From an uncultured Clostridia bacterium (GTDB taxonomy: Bacteria; Bacillota; Clostridia; Christensenellales; Aristaeellaceae), in NCBI GenBank assembly GCA_934647145.1, contig CAKUFB010000074.1, positions 1-10,264 on the forward strand: a stretch of 10,264 bases of DNA. Reading direction: 5' to 3'. The notes under the pieces are model-generated. The model saw nothing but the letters and a program-made list of their open reading frames with translations. It was not told where the DNA came from and made no database searches. The stretch's first letter is position 1. Every line of letters begins with the position of its first letter. Of the stretch, positions 1-6,540 are shown one piece after another. The translations under genes were made by a program, and so were the position numbers.

Positions 1-4
1 AGGC

Positions 5-23
5 GGCTTTTCTGAGAAAAGCC
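5..23. terminator. Small hairpin at left edge, possible end of an upstream transcript
   Basis: Bases 5-12 (GGCTTTTC) pair perfectly with 16-23 (GAAAAGCC) around a 3-base TGA loop. A hairpin this compact before an intergenic region is often a transcription terminator for the gene to the left, which lies outside the window. No T-run follows on the + strand (CCTCTCG comes next), so intrinsic termination would be weak. It may instead be part of the repetitive element that starts about ten bases later. Confidence 0.35.
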
Positions 24-33
24 CCTCTCGAGC

Positions 34-230
34 TCTCCCGAAAAGCACATTGATCCGCATAACGAAAATACTATGAGTGATGCGCAACCCCGAATGAAGC
101 GTGGGAGGGGTGCCCGGAATTCGATGCGCTGCGTTTCTCCCGAAAAGCACATTGATCCACATAACGAAATAACTGTGAGCGATGCACAACCCCGAATGAA
201 GCGCGGGAGGAAAGCACGGAATCCGATACA
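34..230 (+). repeat. Imperfect tandem repeat, two copies with a 102-base period
   Basis: Copy 1 (34-128) and copy 2 (136-230) align without gaps at an offset of exactly 102 bases. The first 75 bases match at 68 positions; the next 20 match at 13. A short CCCCGAATG element inside each copy (88-96 and 190-198) recurs a third time at 234-242. The period is a multiple of three, and one frame stays open from after the TGA at 13-15 to 357, with an ATG at 73 and a TGA at 358-360; it would give a 95-residue basic protein with a repeated SDAQPRMKRGR segment. By my hand count, 8 of the 14 mismatches fall on third codon positions in that frame. I do not recognise the protein, no clear ribosome binding site precedes the ATG, and the frame runs through the nadE promoter, so I treat this as a repeat and not as a gene. 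Confidence 0.8.
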
Positions 231-298
231 CCTCCCCGAATGGGACGCGGCGCAGAATCCCCTGAATTCGGGCGCGGCGCGGATTCACTTTAACCGGG

Positions 299-310
299 AA
301 GCGTTTGTTT
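299..310 (+). promoter_or_regulatory. Candidate LacI-family operator core overlapping the nadE -35
   Basis: AAGCGTTT at 299-306 fits AANCGNTT, the palindromic core common to LacI/CcpA-family operators, and runs directly into the -35 hexamer. The 12 bases AAGCGTTTGTTT recur with one mismatch (AAGCGTTTGATT) in the same register at the kinase promoter (6339-6350, minus strand). The flanks are not well conserved as a longer palindrome. The LacI-type protein encoded by the same operon is the obvious candidate binder, but that is inference. Confidence 0.4.
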
Positions 311-333
311 TCTTTCGCGGGATGCGGTATAAT
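305..333 (+). promoter_or_regulatory. Sigma-A promoter of the nadE-lacI operon
   Basis: The -35 TTGTTT (305-310) and perfect -10 TATAAT (328-333) are separated by 17 bases, the ideal spacing. Transcription would start near 340, leaving a leader of about 26 bases before the nadE ATG at 366. Confidence 0.75.
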
Positions 334-349
334 AGACGGAGACTGACCT

Positions 350-356
350 GGAAGGA
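350..356 (+). promoter_or_regulatory. Ribosome binding site that fixes the nadE start
   Basis: GGAAGGA ends at 356. It abuts the ATG at 357 with no spacer, but lies 9 bases before the in-frame ATG at 366. That spacing supports 366 as the true start. Confidence 0.65.
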
Positions 357-365
357 ATGAGCGAT

Positions 366-2264
366 ATGAAGGATGGATTTGTGCGCGTGGCCGCCGGAAC
401 GCCGAAGGTGCGGGTGGCGGACTGCGCCTGTAATACGGAAAACATCATTGCGCTGATGCGCGAGGCGGAGGAAAAGCGCGTCAAGGTGCTGGCGCTGCCC
501 GAATTGTGCGTGACCGGCTACACGGCGGCCGACCTGTTTTTGCAGGACACGCTGCTTGCCGGGGCGCTGAGCGGCCTTGCGGCGATCAAACGCGCCAGCG
601 AGGGGATGGATGTTCTCACGTTTGTGGGCTTGCCGATCGCCGACTGCGGGCGGCTGTACAACTGCGCCGCGGCGGTGAAGGGCGGGCGCATACTGGGCGT
701 GACCACCAAGCGCAACATCCCGAATTATTCGGTATACTATGAGCTGCGCCACTTTGAGCCGGGCGAGGAGACGATGCGCACCGTGCGCCTGCTGGGCGAG
801 GACGTGCCCTTTGGCAATCGCCTTCTTTTCGAGTGCGAGCAGCTGCCCCTTCGTGTGGCGGCCGAGCTGTGCGAGGATCTGTGGGTGCCGCAGTCGCCCT
901 CGATCGAGCACGCGCTGGCGGGCGCGAACCTGATCGTCAACCTGTCGGCCAGCGACGAGAACGTGGGCAAGGGCGACTACCGCAGGAGCCTGGTGTCGAT
1001 GCAGTCGGCGCGGCTGATCTGCGGCTACATCTACGCCAACGCCGGTCAGGGCGAGTCCAGTCAGGACATGGTGTACGCCGGGCACAACCTGATCTGCGAA
1101 AACGGCGCGCTGCTGGCCGAGTCCGAGCGCTTTTCGACCGGCCTTTTGATCTCCGAGATCGACTGCCAGTACCTTGAGGCCGAGCGCCGCCGCATGAGCA
1201 GCTTCGGCAGGCGGCAGGAGGGCTACACGCGCGTGCCCTTCTCGCTGAAAATGGAGCAGACAGAGCTCACCCGTCGCCTGAGTCCCACGCCGTTTGTGCC
1301 GGGCGACCCGGCCGCGCGCGACCGCCGCTGCGAGGAAATCCTGTCCATCCAGACGCAGGGCCTCATGCAGCGCCTGCGCCACATCCACGGCAAATGCGCG
1401 GTGATCGGCGTGTCGGGCGGGCTGGACTCGACGCTCGCGCTGCTGGTGGCTGCCCGCGCCTTCCGCGCGCTGTCGCTCGACCCCGCCGGCGTCAAGGCGG
1501 TCACGATGCCCTGCTTCGGCACGACCAGGCGCACCCGCTCCAACGCGGAGATTCTGGCGCGCAGCCTGGGCATGGACTTTCTCGAGATACCCATCGCCGA
1601 CGCGGTGCGCGTACACTTCCGGGACATCGGCCAGGACGAGCGCGTGCACGACGTGACCTATGAAAACGGCCAGGCGCGCGAGCGCACGCAGGTGCTGATG
1701 GACGTCGCCAACAAGGAGGGCGGCATCGTCATCGGCACGGGCGACCTGAGCGAGCTGGCGCTGGGCTGGGCGACCTACAACGGCGACCACATGTCCATGT
1801 ACGGCGTGAACTGCTCCATCCCCAAGACGCTGATTCGCTATCTGGTGCGCTATGAGGCCGACCACGCCGGCGACGAGGAGCTGCGGAGTGTGCTGCTCGA
1901 CATACTGGACACCCCGGTCAGTCCGGAGCTTCTGCCCCCGGTGGACGGCGACATCTCCCAGAAGACCGAGGATCTGGTCGGGCCGTATGAGCTGCACGAC
2001 TTCTTCCTGTACTACCTGCTGCGCCGCGCCTGCCCGCCGAAGAAGGTGCTTCGCCTGGCCGTGCGCGCCCTGGGCGACCGCTACGACGAGGCGACCATCC
2101 TTTCCTGGCTCAGGGTGTTCTGCCGCCGCTTCTTCAGCCAGCAGTTCAAGCGCAGCTGCCTGCCCGACGGCCCCAAGGTCGGCTCGGTTACGCTCTCGCC
2201 GCGCGGCGACCTGCGCATGCCCTCCGACGCCAGCGGCGCGCTGTGGCAGGACGACCTGCCATGA
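366..2264 (+). CDS. nadE: Glutamine-dependent NAD(+) synthetase
   Basis: This cytoplasmic enzyme makes the last step of NAD synthesis: nicotinic acid adenine dinucleotide + glutamine + ATP gives NAD+, glutamate, AMP and PPi. The 632-residue product has the two domains expected. The N-terminal nitrilase-type glutaminase spans roughly residues 5-290, with the Glu-Lys-Cys triad visible as Glu46 (ALPELCVTGY), Lys115 (TKRNIPNY) and Cys169 (AELCEDLW). The C-terminal synthetase is an ATP pyrophosphatase fold with the PP-loop SGGLDS at 350-355, followed by IGTGDLSELALGWATYNGDH, a family signature. Length matches two-domain NadE enzymes, so the protein can use glutamine directly through its own ammonia channel. 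An alternative ATG at 357 adds three residues but has no room for a ribosome binding site. The stop codon overlaps the start of the LacI-type gene, so the two are co-transcribed and probably translationally coupled. All key residues are intact. Confidence 0.96.
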   Translation: MKDGFVRVAAGTPKVRVADCACNTENIIALMREAEEKRVKVLALPELCVTGYTAADLFLQDTLLAGALSGLAAIKRASEGMDVLTFVGLPIADCGRLYNCAAAVKGGRILGVTTKRNIPNYSVYYELRHFEPGEETMRTVRLLGEDVPFGNRLLFECEQLPLRVAAELCEDLWVPQSPSIEHALAGANLIVNLSASDENVGKGDYRRSLVSMQSARLICGYIYANAGQGESSQDMVYAGHNLICENGALLAESERFSTGLLISEIDCQYLEAERRRMSSFGRRQEGYTRVPFSLKMEQTELTRRLSPTPFVPGDPAARDRRCEEILSIQTQGLMQRLRHIHGKCAVIGVSGGLDSTLALLVAARAFRALSLDPAGVKAVTMPCFGTTRRTRSNAEILARSLGMDFLEIPIADAVRVHFRDIGQDERVHDVTYENGQARERTQVLMDVANKEGGIVIGTGDLSELALGWATYNGDHMSMYGVNCSIPKTLIRYLVRYEADHAGDEELRSVLLDILDTPVSPELLPPVDGDISQKTEDLVGPYELHDFFLYYLLRRACPPKKVLRLAVRALGDRYDEATILSWLRVFCRRFFSQQFKRSCLPDGPKVGSVTLSPRGDLRMPSDASGALWQDDLP

Positions 2265-3229
2265 AGCGGCCGACGATCCGGGACGTCGCCCAGCGCGCCG
2301 GGGTGAGCATCTCGGCGGTGTCCTACATCCTCAACGGCTCCGACAAGAAAAAATACGCCCCGGAAACCGTCGAGCGGGTGCGTCAGGCCGCGCAGGCGCT
2401 TGCCTACGTGCCCAGCAGCATCGCCCGCAGCATGCGCGCGCGCCAGGCGCATACGCTGGGCGTGGTGACCTACTGGTCGATGGGCGAGCGGGTGTTCGTC
2501 AAGCTCCTTGAAGGCATCGTCGCCCGCGCCGCACGGGAAAACTACGCGGTGCTGCTCTGTCCGCAGGGCGCGCAGCTTGAGTACTACCAGAACGGGCGCA
2601 TGGACGGCGTGATCTACGTCGCCCCGCCCAGCGGCAACCGCCTTTGCGAGGAGGAGGCCGACGTGCGCGCCATGCGCGAGGCGGGCATACCCTGCGTCAT
2701 CATCCACGGCCAGTCGCGCCTGCCGGACGTAAACTACCTCTGCTTCGACTTCTATAACGCCATCGAGGCGCTGGTTCGCTACCTGGCCGATCAGGGCTAT
2801 CGCCAGATCACCTACGTCGCGCCCGAGCCGGACGGCGCGTCGGACGGCCCCGAGCTCACCGAGCGCCTGCGCGGCTATACCGAGACCATGCGCGCGCTGG
2901 GCCTTGAGCCGGACGTCTGCCCGGACGCGCGGATCGCCGAGCGCATGCCCGGTTTTCGCGCCGTCATCGCCAACAAGAGCGACACCGCCCGCCGGGTGCT
3001 GCACCTTGCGCTTGAACAGGGCTATCGCGTGCCCGAGGACTTCCCGGTCGTCGCGGGCAACACCGAGAACTACTCCGAGTACCTCTACCCGCCCTTGACC
3101 ACCACCCAGTTCCCGTTCGAGCAGATGGGGGAGCGCGCCGCCGAGGTGCTGCTCGCCCAGATTCGCGGCGAAGAGCCGCCGGTCGTCGAGTACGCCCGCT
3201 GCGCCGTGCTGCGGCACCGGAGCGGCTGA
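2261..3229 (+). CDS. LacI-family transcriptional regulator
   Basis: This is a DNA-binding repressor of the LacI/GalR family, 322 residues, a normal length. Residues 1-20 form the helix-turn-helix (TIRDVAQRAGVSISAVSYIL). The hinge region (YVPSSIARSMRARQ) lies near residues 52-65. A periplasmic-binding-protein-like ligand domain fills the rest, ending in the typical PLTTTQFPFEQMGERAAEVL segment. The ATG at 2261 overlaps the nadE stop in an ATGA arrangement; AGGA at 2248-2251 lies 9 bases upstream. A GTG at 2243 would add six unconserved residues and is unlikely. LacI regulators normally respond to sugars or purines. Sitting behind an NAD synthesis gene is unusual, and its target cannot be read from the sequence; candidate sites are the AAGCGTTT boxes at 299 and 6343. 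Bases 3112-3143 of this gene recur exactly at 10083-10114. Confidence 0.92.
   Translation: MKRPTIRDVAQRAGVSISAVSYILNGSDKKKYAPETVERVRQAAQALAYVPSSIARSMRARQAHTLGVVTYWSMGERVFVKLLEGIVARAARENYAVLLCPQGAQLEYYQNGRMDGVIYVAPPSGNRLCEEEADVRAMREAGIPCVIIHGQSRLPDVNYLCFDFYNAIEALVRYLADQGYRQITYVAPEPDGASDGPELTERLRGYTETMRALGLEPDVCPDARIAERMPGFRAVIANKSDTARRVLHLALEQGYRVPEDFPVVAGNTENYSEYLYPPLTTTQFPFEQMGERAAEVLLAQIRGEEPPVVEYARCAVLRHRSG
3112..3143 (+). repeat. 32-base exact repeat, copy A (inside the LacI-family gene)
   Basis: These 32 bases encode the conserved PFEQMGERAA segment near the C-terminus of the LacI-type protein. They are identical to 10083-10114, and the match stops abruptly on both sides (T versus G before, A versus G after). 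An exact match this long cannot be chance in a 10-kb window. Confidence 0.95.
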
Positions 3230-3243
3230 TCTGCCCATGAAGA

Positions 3244-3272
3244 ATTCCCCCGGGGGTCTGCCTCGGGGGAAT
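3244..3272. terminator. Bidirectional hairpin terminator between convergent operons
   Basis: ATTCCCCCG (3244-3252) pairs perfectly with CGGGGGAAT (3264-3272). Three more pairs, one of them a G-T, extend the stem to 12 with a 5-base loop. It lies 14 bases after the LacI-type stop and 8 bases beyond the stop of the oppositely transcribed response regulator, so it can serve both operons. The run of Ts is weak on either strand (GTTTGTCT to the right, TCTTC to the left). Confidence 0.7.
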
Positions 3273-3280
3273 CCGTTTGT

Positions 3281-4558
3281 CTACTGCTTCAGGAAGGACT
3301 TCCCGGCCAGTATCTGCGCGCGCATTTGCACGGGCGTCAGCCGGGTAATCCGGCGAATGAAGCGGCAGAAATAGGACTGGGTTTCGAAGCCGACCTGCTG
3401 CGCGACGTCCTGCAGGGAGAGCGCCTGGTTGCGCATCAGCTGCTCGACGGCGGCCAGTCTCCGCTCTGAAATCACGTCGCTGATGCGGCGGCTGGTTTCG
3501 GAAAGATACAGCCTGGAGAGATAGGAGGGATTATAGCCCAGATCGTGCGAAATGGAGGAGAGCGTGACGCCGCTTGCGATGCCGTCTGAAATGCACTGGT
3601 CAATCTGGCGCACGATCTGGCTTTTCGGCCGCGCGTCATCCGCGTCCCGCCGCGCGTCCAGCACGTAGACCAGCATGTTCGCGTCCCCGTCCATTTTCCG
3701 GGCCAGATCGCCCAGCGCCTGCGCCTGCCTGGCCAGATCGGCGGCGTTGTGTATGGCCGGGCTGATGAAAAAGTGCAGCACGACCTGTTCCGCGTCGTGC
3801 AGGTGCTGTCCCAGCAGCTCAAACGTGCTGCTCAGGCAGTTCACAGAGGTTTCGGGGCAAGGCTGTATCAGCCAGGCCACGCTCTGAGGCAGCCTGAGCA
3901 TGTGACAGGCGACGCATTTCGGCCGCACAAGGGACTGGGCGGCGCTGCGCAGGCTCTGACAGCATTCCTCCGTCAGCAAGCCGCCGTCCGCGCGTCCCAG
4001 GATCAGGCGGTAGTCCTCGTCGTCGATGCGATAGCGCATGGACTGCAGCAGCTGCCGGCGCGTCTCCGGGGAAATTCCGCCGCCGAGCACGGAGCGCAGC
4101 GCGTTTTCAAGGAGCGGGGAATCGAGGGCCTCCCGCTCGGGCGAGATCCTGCGGAACAGGTCGAGGCGAGCCAGCTCGCTTTTCATTTTCTGCACGCAGT
4201 GGTGAAAGGCGGTCAGCATGACCTCGTCGCCGTCCGACTTGGTGACGTAGTCGCTGACGCCGGCGCGCAGCGCTTCCTGCGCGAATTCGAAGTTGGCGTA
4301 CGCGGTAAAGATGATGATCTGGCAGAGGGGCCACTGCGCGTGGGCGATCTGCGAGAGCTGCAGCCCGTTGACGCCGGGCATGTTGATGTCGCAGATCATG
4401 ACGTCGATGCGCTCCTGGGAGAGGATGCGCAGCGCGGCGGGCGCGGAAACCGCGTGATGCACGCTGAGCTGATAGCCGGAGCGCTCTTCCAGCAGGCTGG
4501 CCACGCTTTCCATGACGAATGGCTCGTCGTCAACCAGCAGAATCCGCAAATAATCCAT
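3281..4558 (-). CDS. Two-component response regulator, YesN-like, with AraC-type DNA-binding domain
   Basis: This cytoplasmic transcription factor is switched by phosphorylation from the kinase encoded just upstream. The 425-residue protein starts with a CheY-like receiver (about 1-125): acidic pair Asp10-Asp11, phospho-acceptor Asp57 (MICDINMPG), Thr85 and Lys107 (DYVTKSD) are all present. A long middle region (about 130-325) has no motif I recognise and is typical of YesN proteins. The C-terminus (about 331-415) has two helix-turn-helices of the AraC type, SLQDVAQQVGFETQSYFCRF being the second. The ATG at 4558 shares one base with the kinase stop and is preceded by AAGGAG, so the pair is translationally coupled. 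AraC-type proteins bind direct repeats about 21 bases apart, which fits the box array at 6374-6448. Orthologues control oligosaccharide importers like the one next door. A longer open frame reaches 4639 but lies inside the kinase gene. Confidence 0.93.
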   Translation of the reverse strand: MDYLRILLVDDEPFVMESVASLLEERSGYQLSVHHAVSAPAALRILSQERIDVMICDINMPGVNGLQLSQIAHAQWPLCQIIIFTAYANFEFAQEALRAGVSDYVTKSDGDEVMLTAFHHCVQKMKSELARLDLFRRISPEREALDSPLLENALRSVLGGGISPETRRQLLQSMRYRIDDEDYRLILGRADGGLLTEECCQSLRSAAQSLVRPKCVACHMLRLPQSVAWLIQPCPETSVNCLSSTFELLGQHLHDAEQVVLHFFISPAIHNAADLARQAQALGDLARKMDGDANMLVYVLDARRDADDARPKSQIVRQIDQCISDGIASGVTLSSISHDLGYNPSYLSRLYLSETSRRISDVISERRLAAVEQLMRNQALSLQDVAQQVGFETQSYFCRFIRRITRLTPVQMRAQILAGKSFLKQ

Positions 4559-6267
4559 CAGCCACTCTCCTTCTTTTCCCTTGTACGCGGCGCGCAGAGG
4601 GTCAGCTGCACGCTCAGACCGCCCATTTCGTTGCGCCAAAGCGTCATGCCCGACCTTCCGCCGAAGAACAGATGGAGCCTTCGGTGGATGTTGACCATGC
4701 CGGTCGTTTCCTCGCGAATGTCGTGCAGCGCGAGCTGAGCCTGCATTTTCCTCAGCGTTTCGCCCGAAAGGGTATTTCCGTTGTCGCAGACAAAGCAGTA
4801 CAGCGTTTCGCCCCTGCGCTCAAAGTACAGCCGCACGACGGTCGGCTCGTTTTCCCGGGTATTGCGCCCGTGCTGGAAGACGTTTTCAATCAGCGGCTGC
4901 AGAATCAGGCGCGGCACCAGAATTTCGCCGTCCGGGCCTTCAGGCGGGCGGGTCTCCAGCTGAAGCGCCTGTCCGAAGCGCAGCTTCTGAATATTGAGAT
5001 AGCACAGCGCATGGGCGTACTCCTCGGAAAGCGGCACCTGGGTTCTGGCGGTGCGCGTGATGTAGCGGAAAAAGCCGCCCATATACTCCGCCATCTGTTC
5101 GGCGTTGCTCAGACAGCCCGACTGGATCTGGTATTTCAGCGCGTAGAAGGCATTGTACAGAAAATGCGGATTGATCTGCGACTGCAGGTGCTTCAGCTCC
5201 ATTTCCGCGCTGAACTGCCTGGCCCGCATTTCGCTCTGTTTGACATTTTTGAGCTGCTGCGCCATGCTGTTGAAGGCGGCGTTGAGCTGCGAAAAATCGG
5301 AAATGGCCTGGCGCTCCTGCAGGCGCACGTTCAGATTGCCCTGACTGATCTGCCCGAAGGCGCGCTGCAGCTCCACAATCGGGCGATGCACGCTGCGGCG
5401 CACATAGAGCACGTAGACCGTGTACGCGGGCACGCCGATGAGCAGGTAGACCAGCACGAACGCCGCGATCCTGTCGCTCACGCCGAAGGTCTGCGCATAG
5501 GGGAGGTACTTCAGCGCCGAGACGCCGGTCTGCGCGCATTCCGCCTGATACAGTACGCATTTCTCGCCGTTCACCCGGTAGATATTCTCGGAAACCCTTT
5601 CGATCTGCGCGTCGGGGTGGGTGGAGCAGAGCGTCTGGCCGCCCGCCTGGAGCATGGCGGGCGCGCCCGGGTAGGCTCCGGAGGCGAGCAGCGACCGCAG
5701 GTATTCCTCGGAGAACTCGGCGATCAGCAGGAACTCGGGCCGCCGGTTGGCCGAGGAATAGGGGTATTTCTGTATGACAAACAGGTGATCCTCCACCCGG
5801 AACAGCAGCGCGTCCGAGGCCGACAGCGCGCGAAGCAGCGCCTCCTGGGAGACGAGCCAGGGCTCGCGCACGCCGCTGGCGGTGGAAAGCACCGTCTGCA
5901 GGCGAAGGTGGATCATGGCCAGCTCCCTGAGGCAGGACGTGCCGTTCATGGCGTTCTGAAAGCGGGTCAGGATGTCCCGCTGGGAGCTGTAGTATTCGGC
6001 GCTGCTCATGTTCGCGCCGGTGCTTGAATAGTACATGATCGGGGAATTCCGCTCGAGCGTGTAGTTCATCAGCATGCTCTGCGTGTTTTCCAAGATGTCC
6101 GCGACGCTCTCGGCGAGCATCTCCACGGCCAGCTCCGCGTTGCGCCGGACGTTCCTTCGATTGACCTGCGTGCTGTAGTGGAGCACGGACGCGCCGCAGA
6201 TGATCAGGGGAAGGAGCATGCACAGCGCGACGACGATGAGCATGGAGAACAGATTGCGCTCTTTCAA
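4558..6267 (-). CDS. Membrane sensor histidine kinase, YesM-like
   Basis: This is a membrane-bound sensor kinase of the LytS/YesM type (His_kinase plus HATPase_c), 569 residues. Membrane segment 1 spans about 6-29, an extracellular sensing region about 30-265, membrane segment 2 about 267-289, and a HAMP linker about 290-345. The phospho-accepting His368 sits in QSQINPHFLYNAFYALK. The ATP-binding domain shows the N box LILQPLIENVFQHG (Asn462), a DNG motif (495-497) and a second glycine box at TGMVNIHRRL (522-531). I chose the TTG at 6267 because a strong GGAGG lies seven bases upstream and the protein then opens with a short charged stretch before the first membrane helix. An upstream frame to 6519 would run through the promoter, and the internal ATG at 6243 lacks a ribosome binding site. 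First gene of a two-gene operon with the response regulator. The ligand is unknown; the neighbouring importer suggests a sugar or oligosaccharide. Confidence 0.92.
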   Translation of the reverse strand: MKERNLFSMLIVVALCMLLPLIICGASVLHYSTQVNRRNVRRNAELAVEMLAESVADILENTQSMLMNYTLERNSPIMYYSSTGANMSSAEYYSSQRDILTRFQNAMNGTSCLRELAMIHLRLQTVLSTASGVREPWLVSQEALLRALSASDALLFRVEDHLFVIQKYPYSSANRRPEFLLIAEFSEEYLRSLLASGAYPGAPAMLQAGGQTLCSTHPDAQIERVSENIYRVNGEKCVLYQAECAQTGVSALKYLPYAQTFGVSDRIAAFVLVYLLIGVPAYTVYVLYVRRSVHRPIVELQRAFGQISQGNLNVRLQERQAISDFSQLNAAFNSMAQQLKNVKQSEMRARQFSAEMELKHLQSQINPHFLYNAFYALKYQIQSGCLSNAEQMAEYMGGFFRYITRTARTQVPLSEEYAHALCYLNIQKLRFGQALQLETRPPEGPDGEILVPRLILQPLIENVFQHGRNTRENEPTVVRLYFERRGETLYCFVCDNGNTLSGETLRKMQAQLALHDIREETTGMVNIHRRLHLFFGGRSGMTLWRNEMGGLSVQLTLCAPRTREKKESG

Positions 6268-6274
6268 AACCCTT

Positions 6275-6279
6275 CCTCC
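6275..6279 (-). promoter_or_regulatory. Ribosome binding site supporting the TTG start of the kinase gene
   Basis: On the minus strand GGAGG lies within a GGGGGAGGAAGGG stretch, seven bases before TTG at 6267. No ATG or GTG in frame has comparable spacing. Confidence 0.7.
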
Positions 6280-6315
6280 CCCGATTGCACCAGGCGCGAT
6301 GATTCCTATGAGTAC

Positions 6316-6344
6316 ATTATACCGATTTGCACGCGAAAAATCAA
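6316..6344 (-). promoter_or_regulatory. Sigma-A promoter of the kinase/response regulator operon
   Basis: Reading leftward, the -35 TTGATT (6344-6339) and perfect -10 TATAAT (6321-6316) are 17 bases apart. The predicted start near 6309 gives a leader of about 42 bases. Parts of the element, from AAGCGTTTG through to CGGTATAAT, closely resemble the nadE promoter. Confidence 0.75.
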
Positions 6345-6350
6345 ACGCTT
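6339..6350 (-). promoter_or_regulatory. Candidate LacI-family operator core overlapping the kinase -35
   Basis: The minus strand reads AAGCGTTTGATT here. The first eight bases fit AANCGNTT, and the last six are the -35. It is the twin of 299-310 at the nadE promoter, with one mismatch in 12 and the same position relative to the -35. Binding by the LacI-type protein at 2261-3229 is a hypothesis. Confidence 0.4.
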
Positions 6351-6373
6351 GTGGGCAATTCGATAAAATTTGT

Positions 6374-6448
6374 TGAAAAGCGCCGAAGAAAGTATGAAAA
6401 GTGAAATCCGACCTGCGAAAATGAAAAAAAGAAGTCTGAAAAGTGAAA
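6374..6448 (+). promoter_or_regulatory. Phased operator array: four GAAAA boxes at 21-base spacing
   Basis: The heptamers TGAAAAG (6374), TGAAAAG (6395), CGAAAAT (6416) and TGAAAAG (6437) begin exactly 21 bases apart, two turns of the helix. Boxes two and four are extended: AGTATGAAAAGTGAAA (6391-6406) and AGTCTGAAAAGTGAAA (6433-6448) differ at one base in 16. Half-sites of AraC itself are also 21 bases apart. The array lies between the two divergent promoters, with its last box 31 bases before the importer -35. It is therefore the likely binding site of the YesN-like regulator; this is inferred from position and spacing. Confidence 0.65.
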
Positions 6449-6479
6449 GTTAGAACGGCGTTTAAGTCAGAATATGAAA

Positions 6480-6509
6480 TTGACAGAACCGCGCGCGGCG
6501 CTCTATACT
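6480..6509 (+). promoter_or_regulatory. Sigma-A promoter of the ABC importer operon
   Basis: A perfect -35 TTGACA (6480-6485) and -10 TATACT (6504-6509) are 18 bases apart. The spacer holds the 10-base palindrome CCGCGCGCGG (6489-6498). AAAGGAG at 6525-6531 is the ribosome binding site, 9 bases before ATG 6541. Spacing one base over ideal would leave room for activation by the upstream regulator. Confidence 0.75.
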
Positions 6510-6540
6510 TAAAGTACAAAAACGAAAGGAGATTTAACCC

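Noticed and set aside
34..242. CRISPR array
   Set aside because: There are two long copies back to back, with no short repeats separated by unique spacers and no cas genes.
73..360. A 95-residue gene carrying the tandem repeat
   Set aside because: Not called as a gene: no clear ribosome binding site, it runs through the nadE promoter, and no family is recognised. Kept as a repeat and a finding because of its codon-period signal.
285..1997. Long open frame (570 codons) on the minus strand opposite nadE
   Set aside because: High-GC codon bias opens antisense frames. nadE on the + strand shows clear catalytic motifs, while this frame has low-complexity Arg/Ala/His-rich composition and no recognisable domain.
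2081..3238. Open frame of 385 codons on the minus strand opposite the LacI-type gene
   Set aside because: Antisense shadow; the LacI-type protein accounts for the conservation.
4519..6027. Long open frame (502 codons) on the + strand opposite the kinase
   Set aside because: It is a shadow of the kinase gene, rich in Arg, Gln and His, with no recognised motif or ribosome binding site.
6489..6498. CCGCGCGCGG palindrome in the importer promoter spacer as an operator
   Set aside because: A ten-base GC palindrome is easily produced by chance in high-GC DNA, and no second copy occurs at another promoter here.
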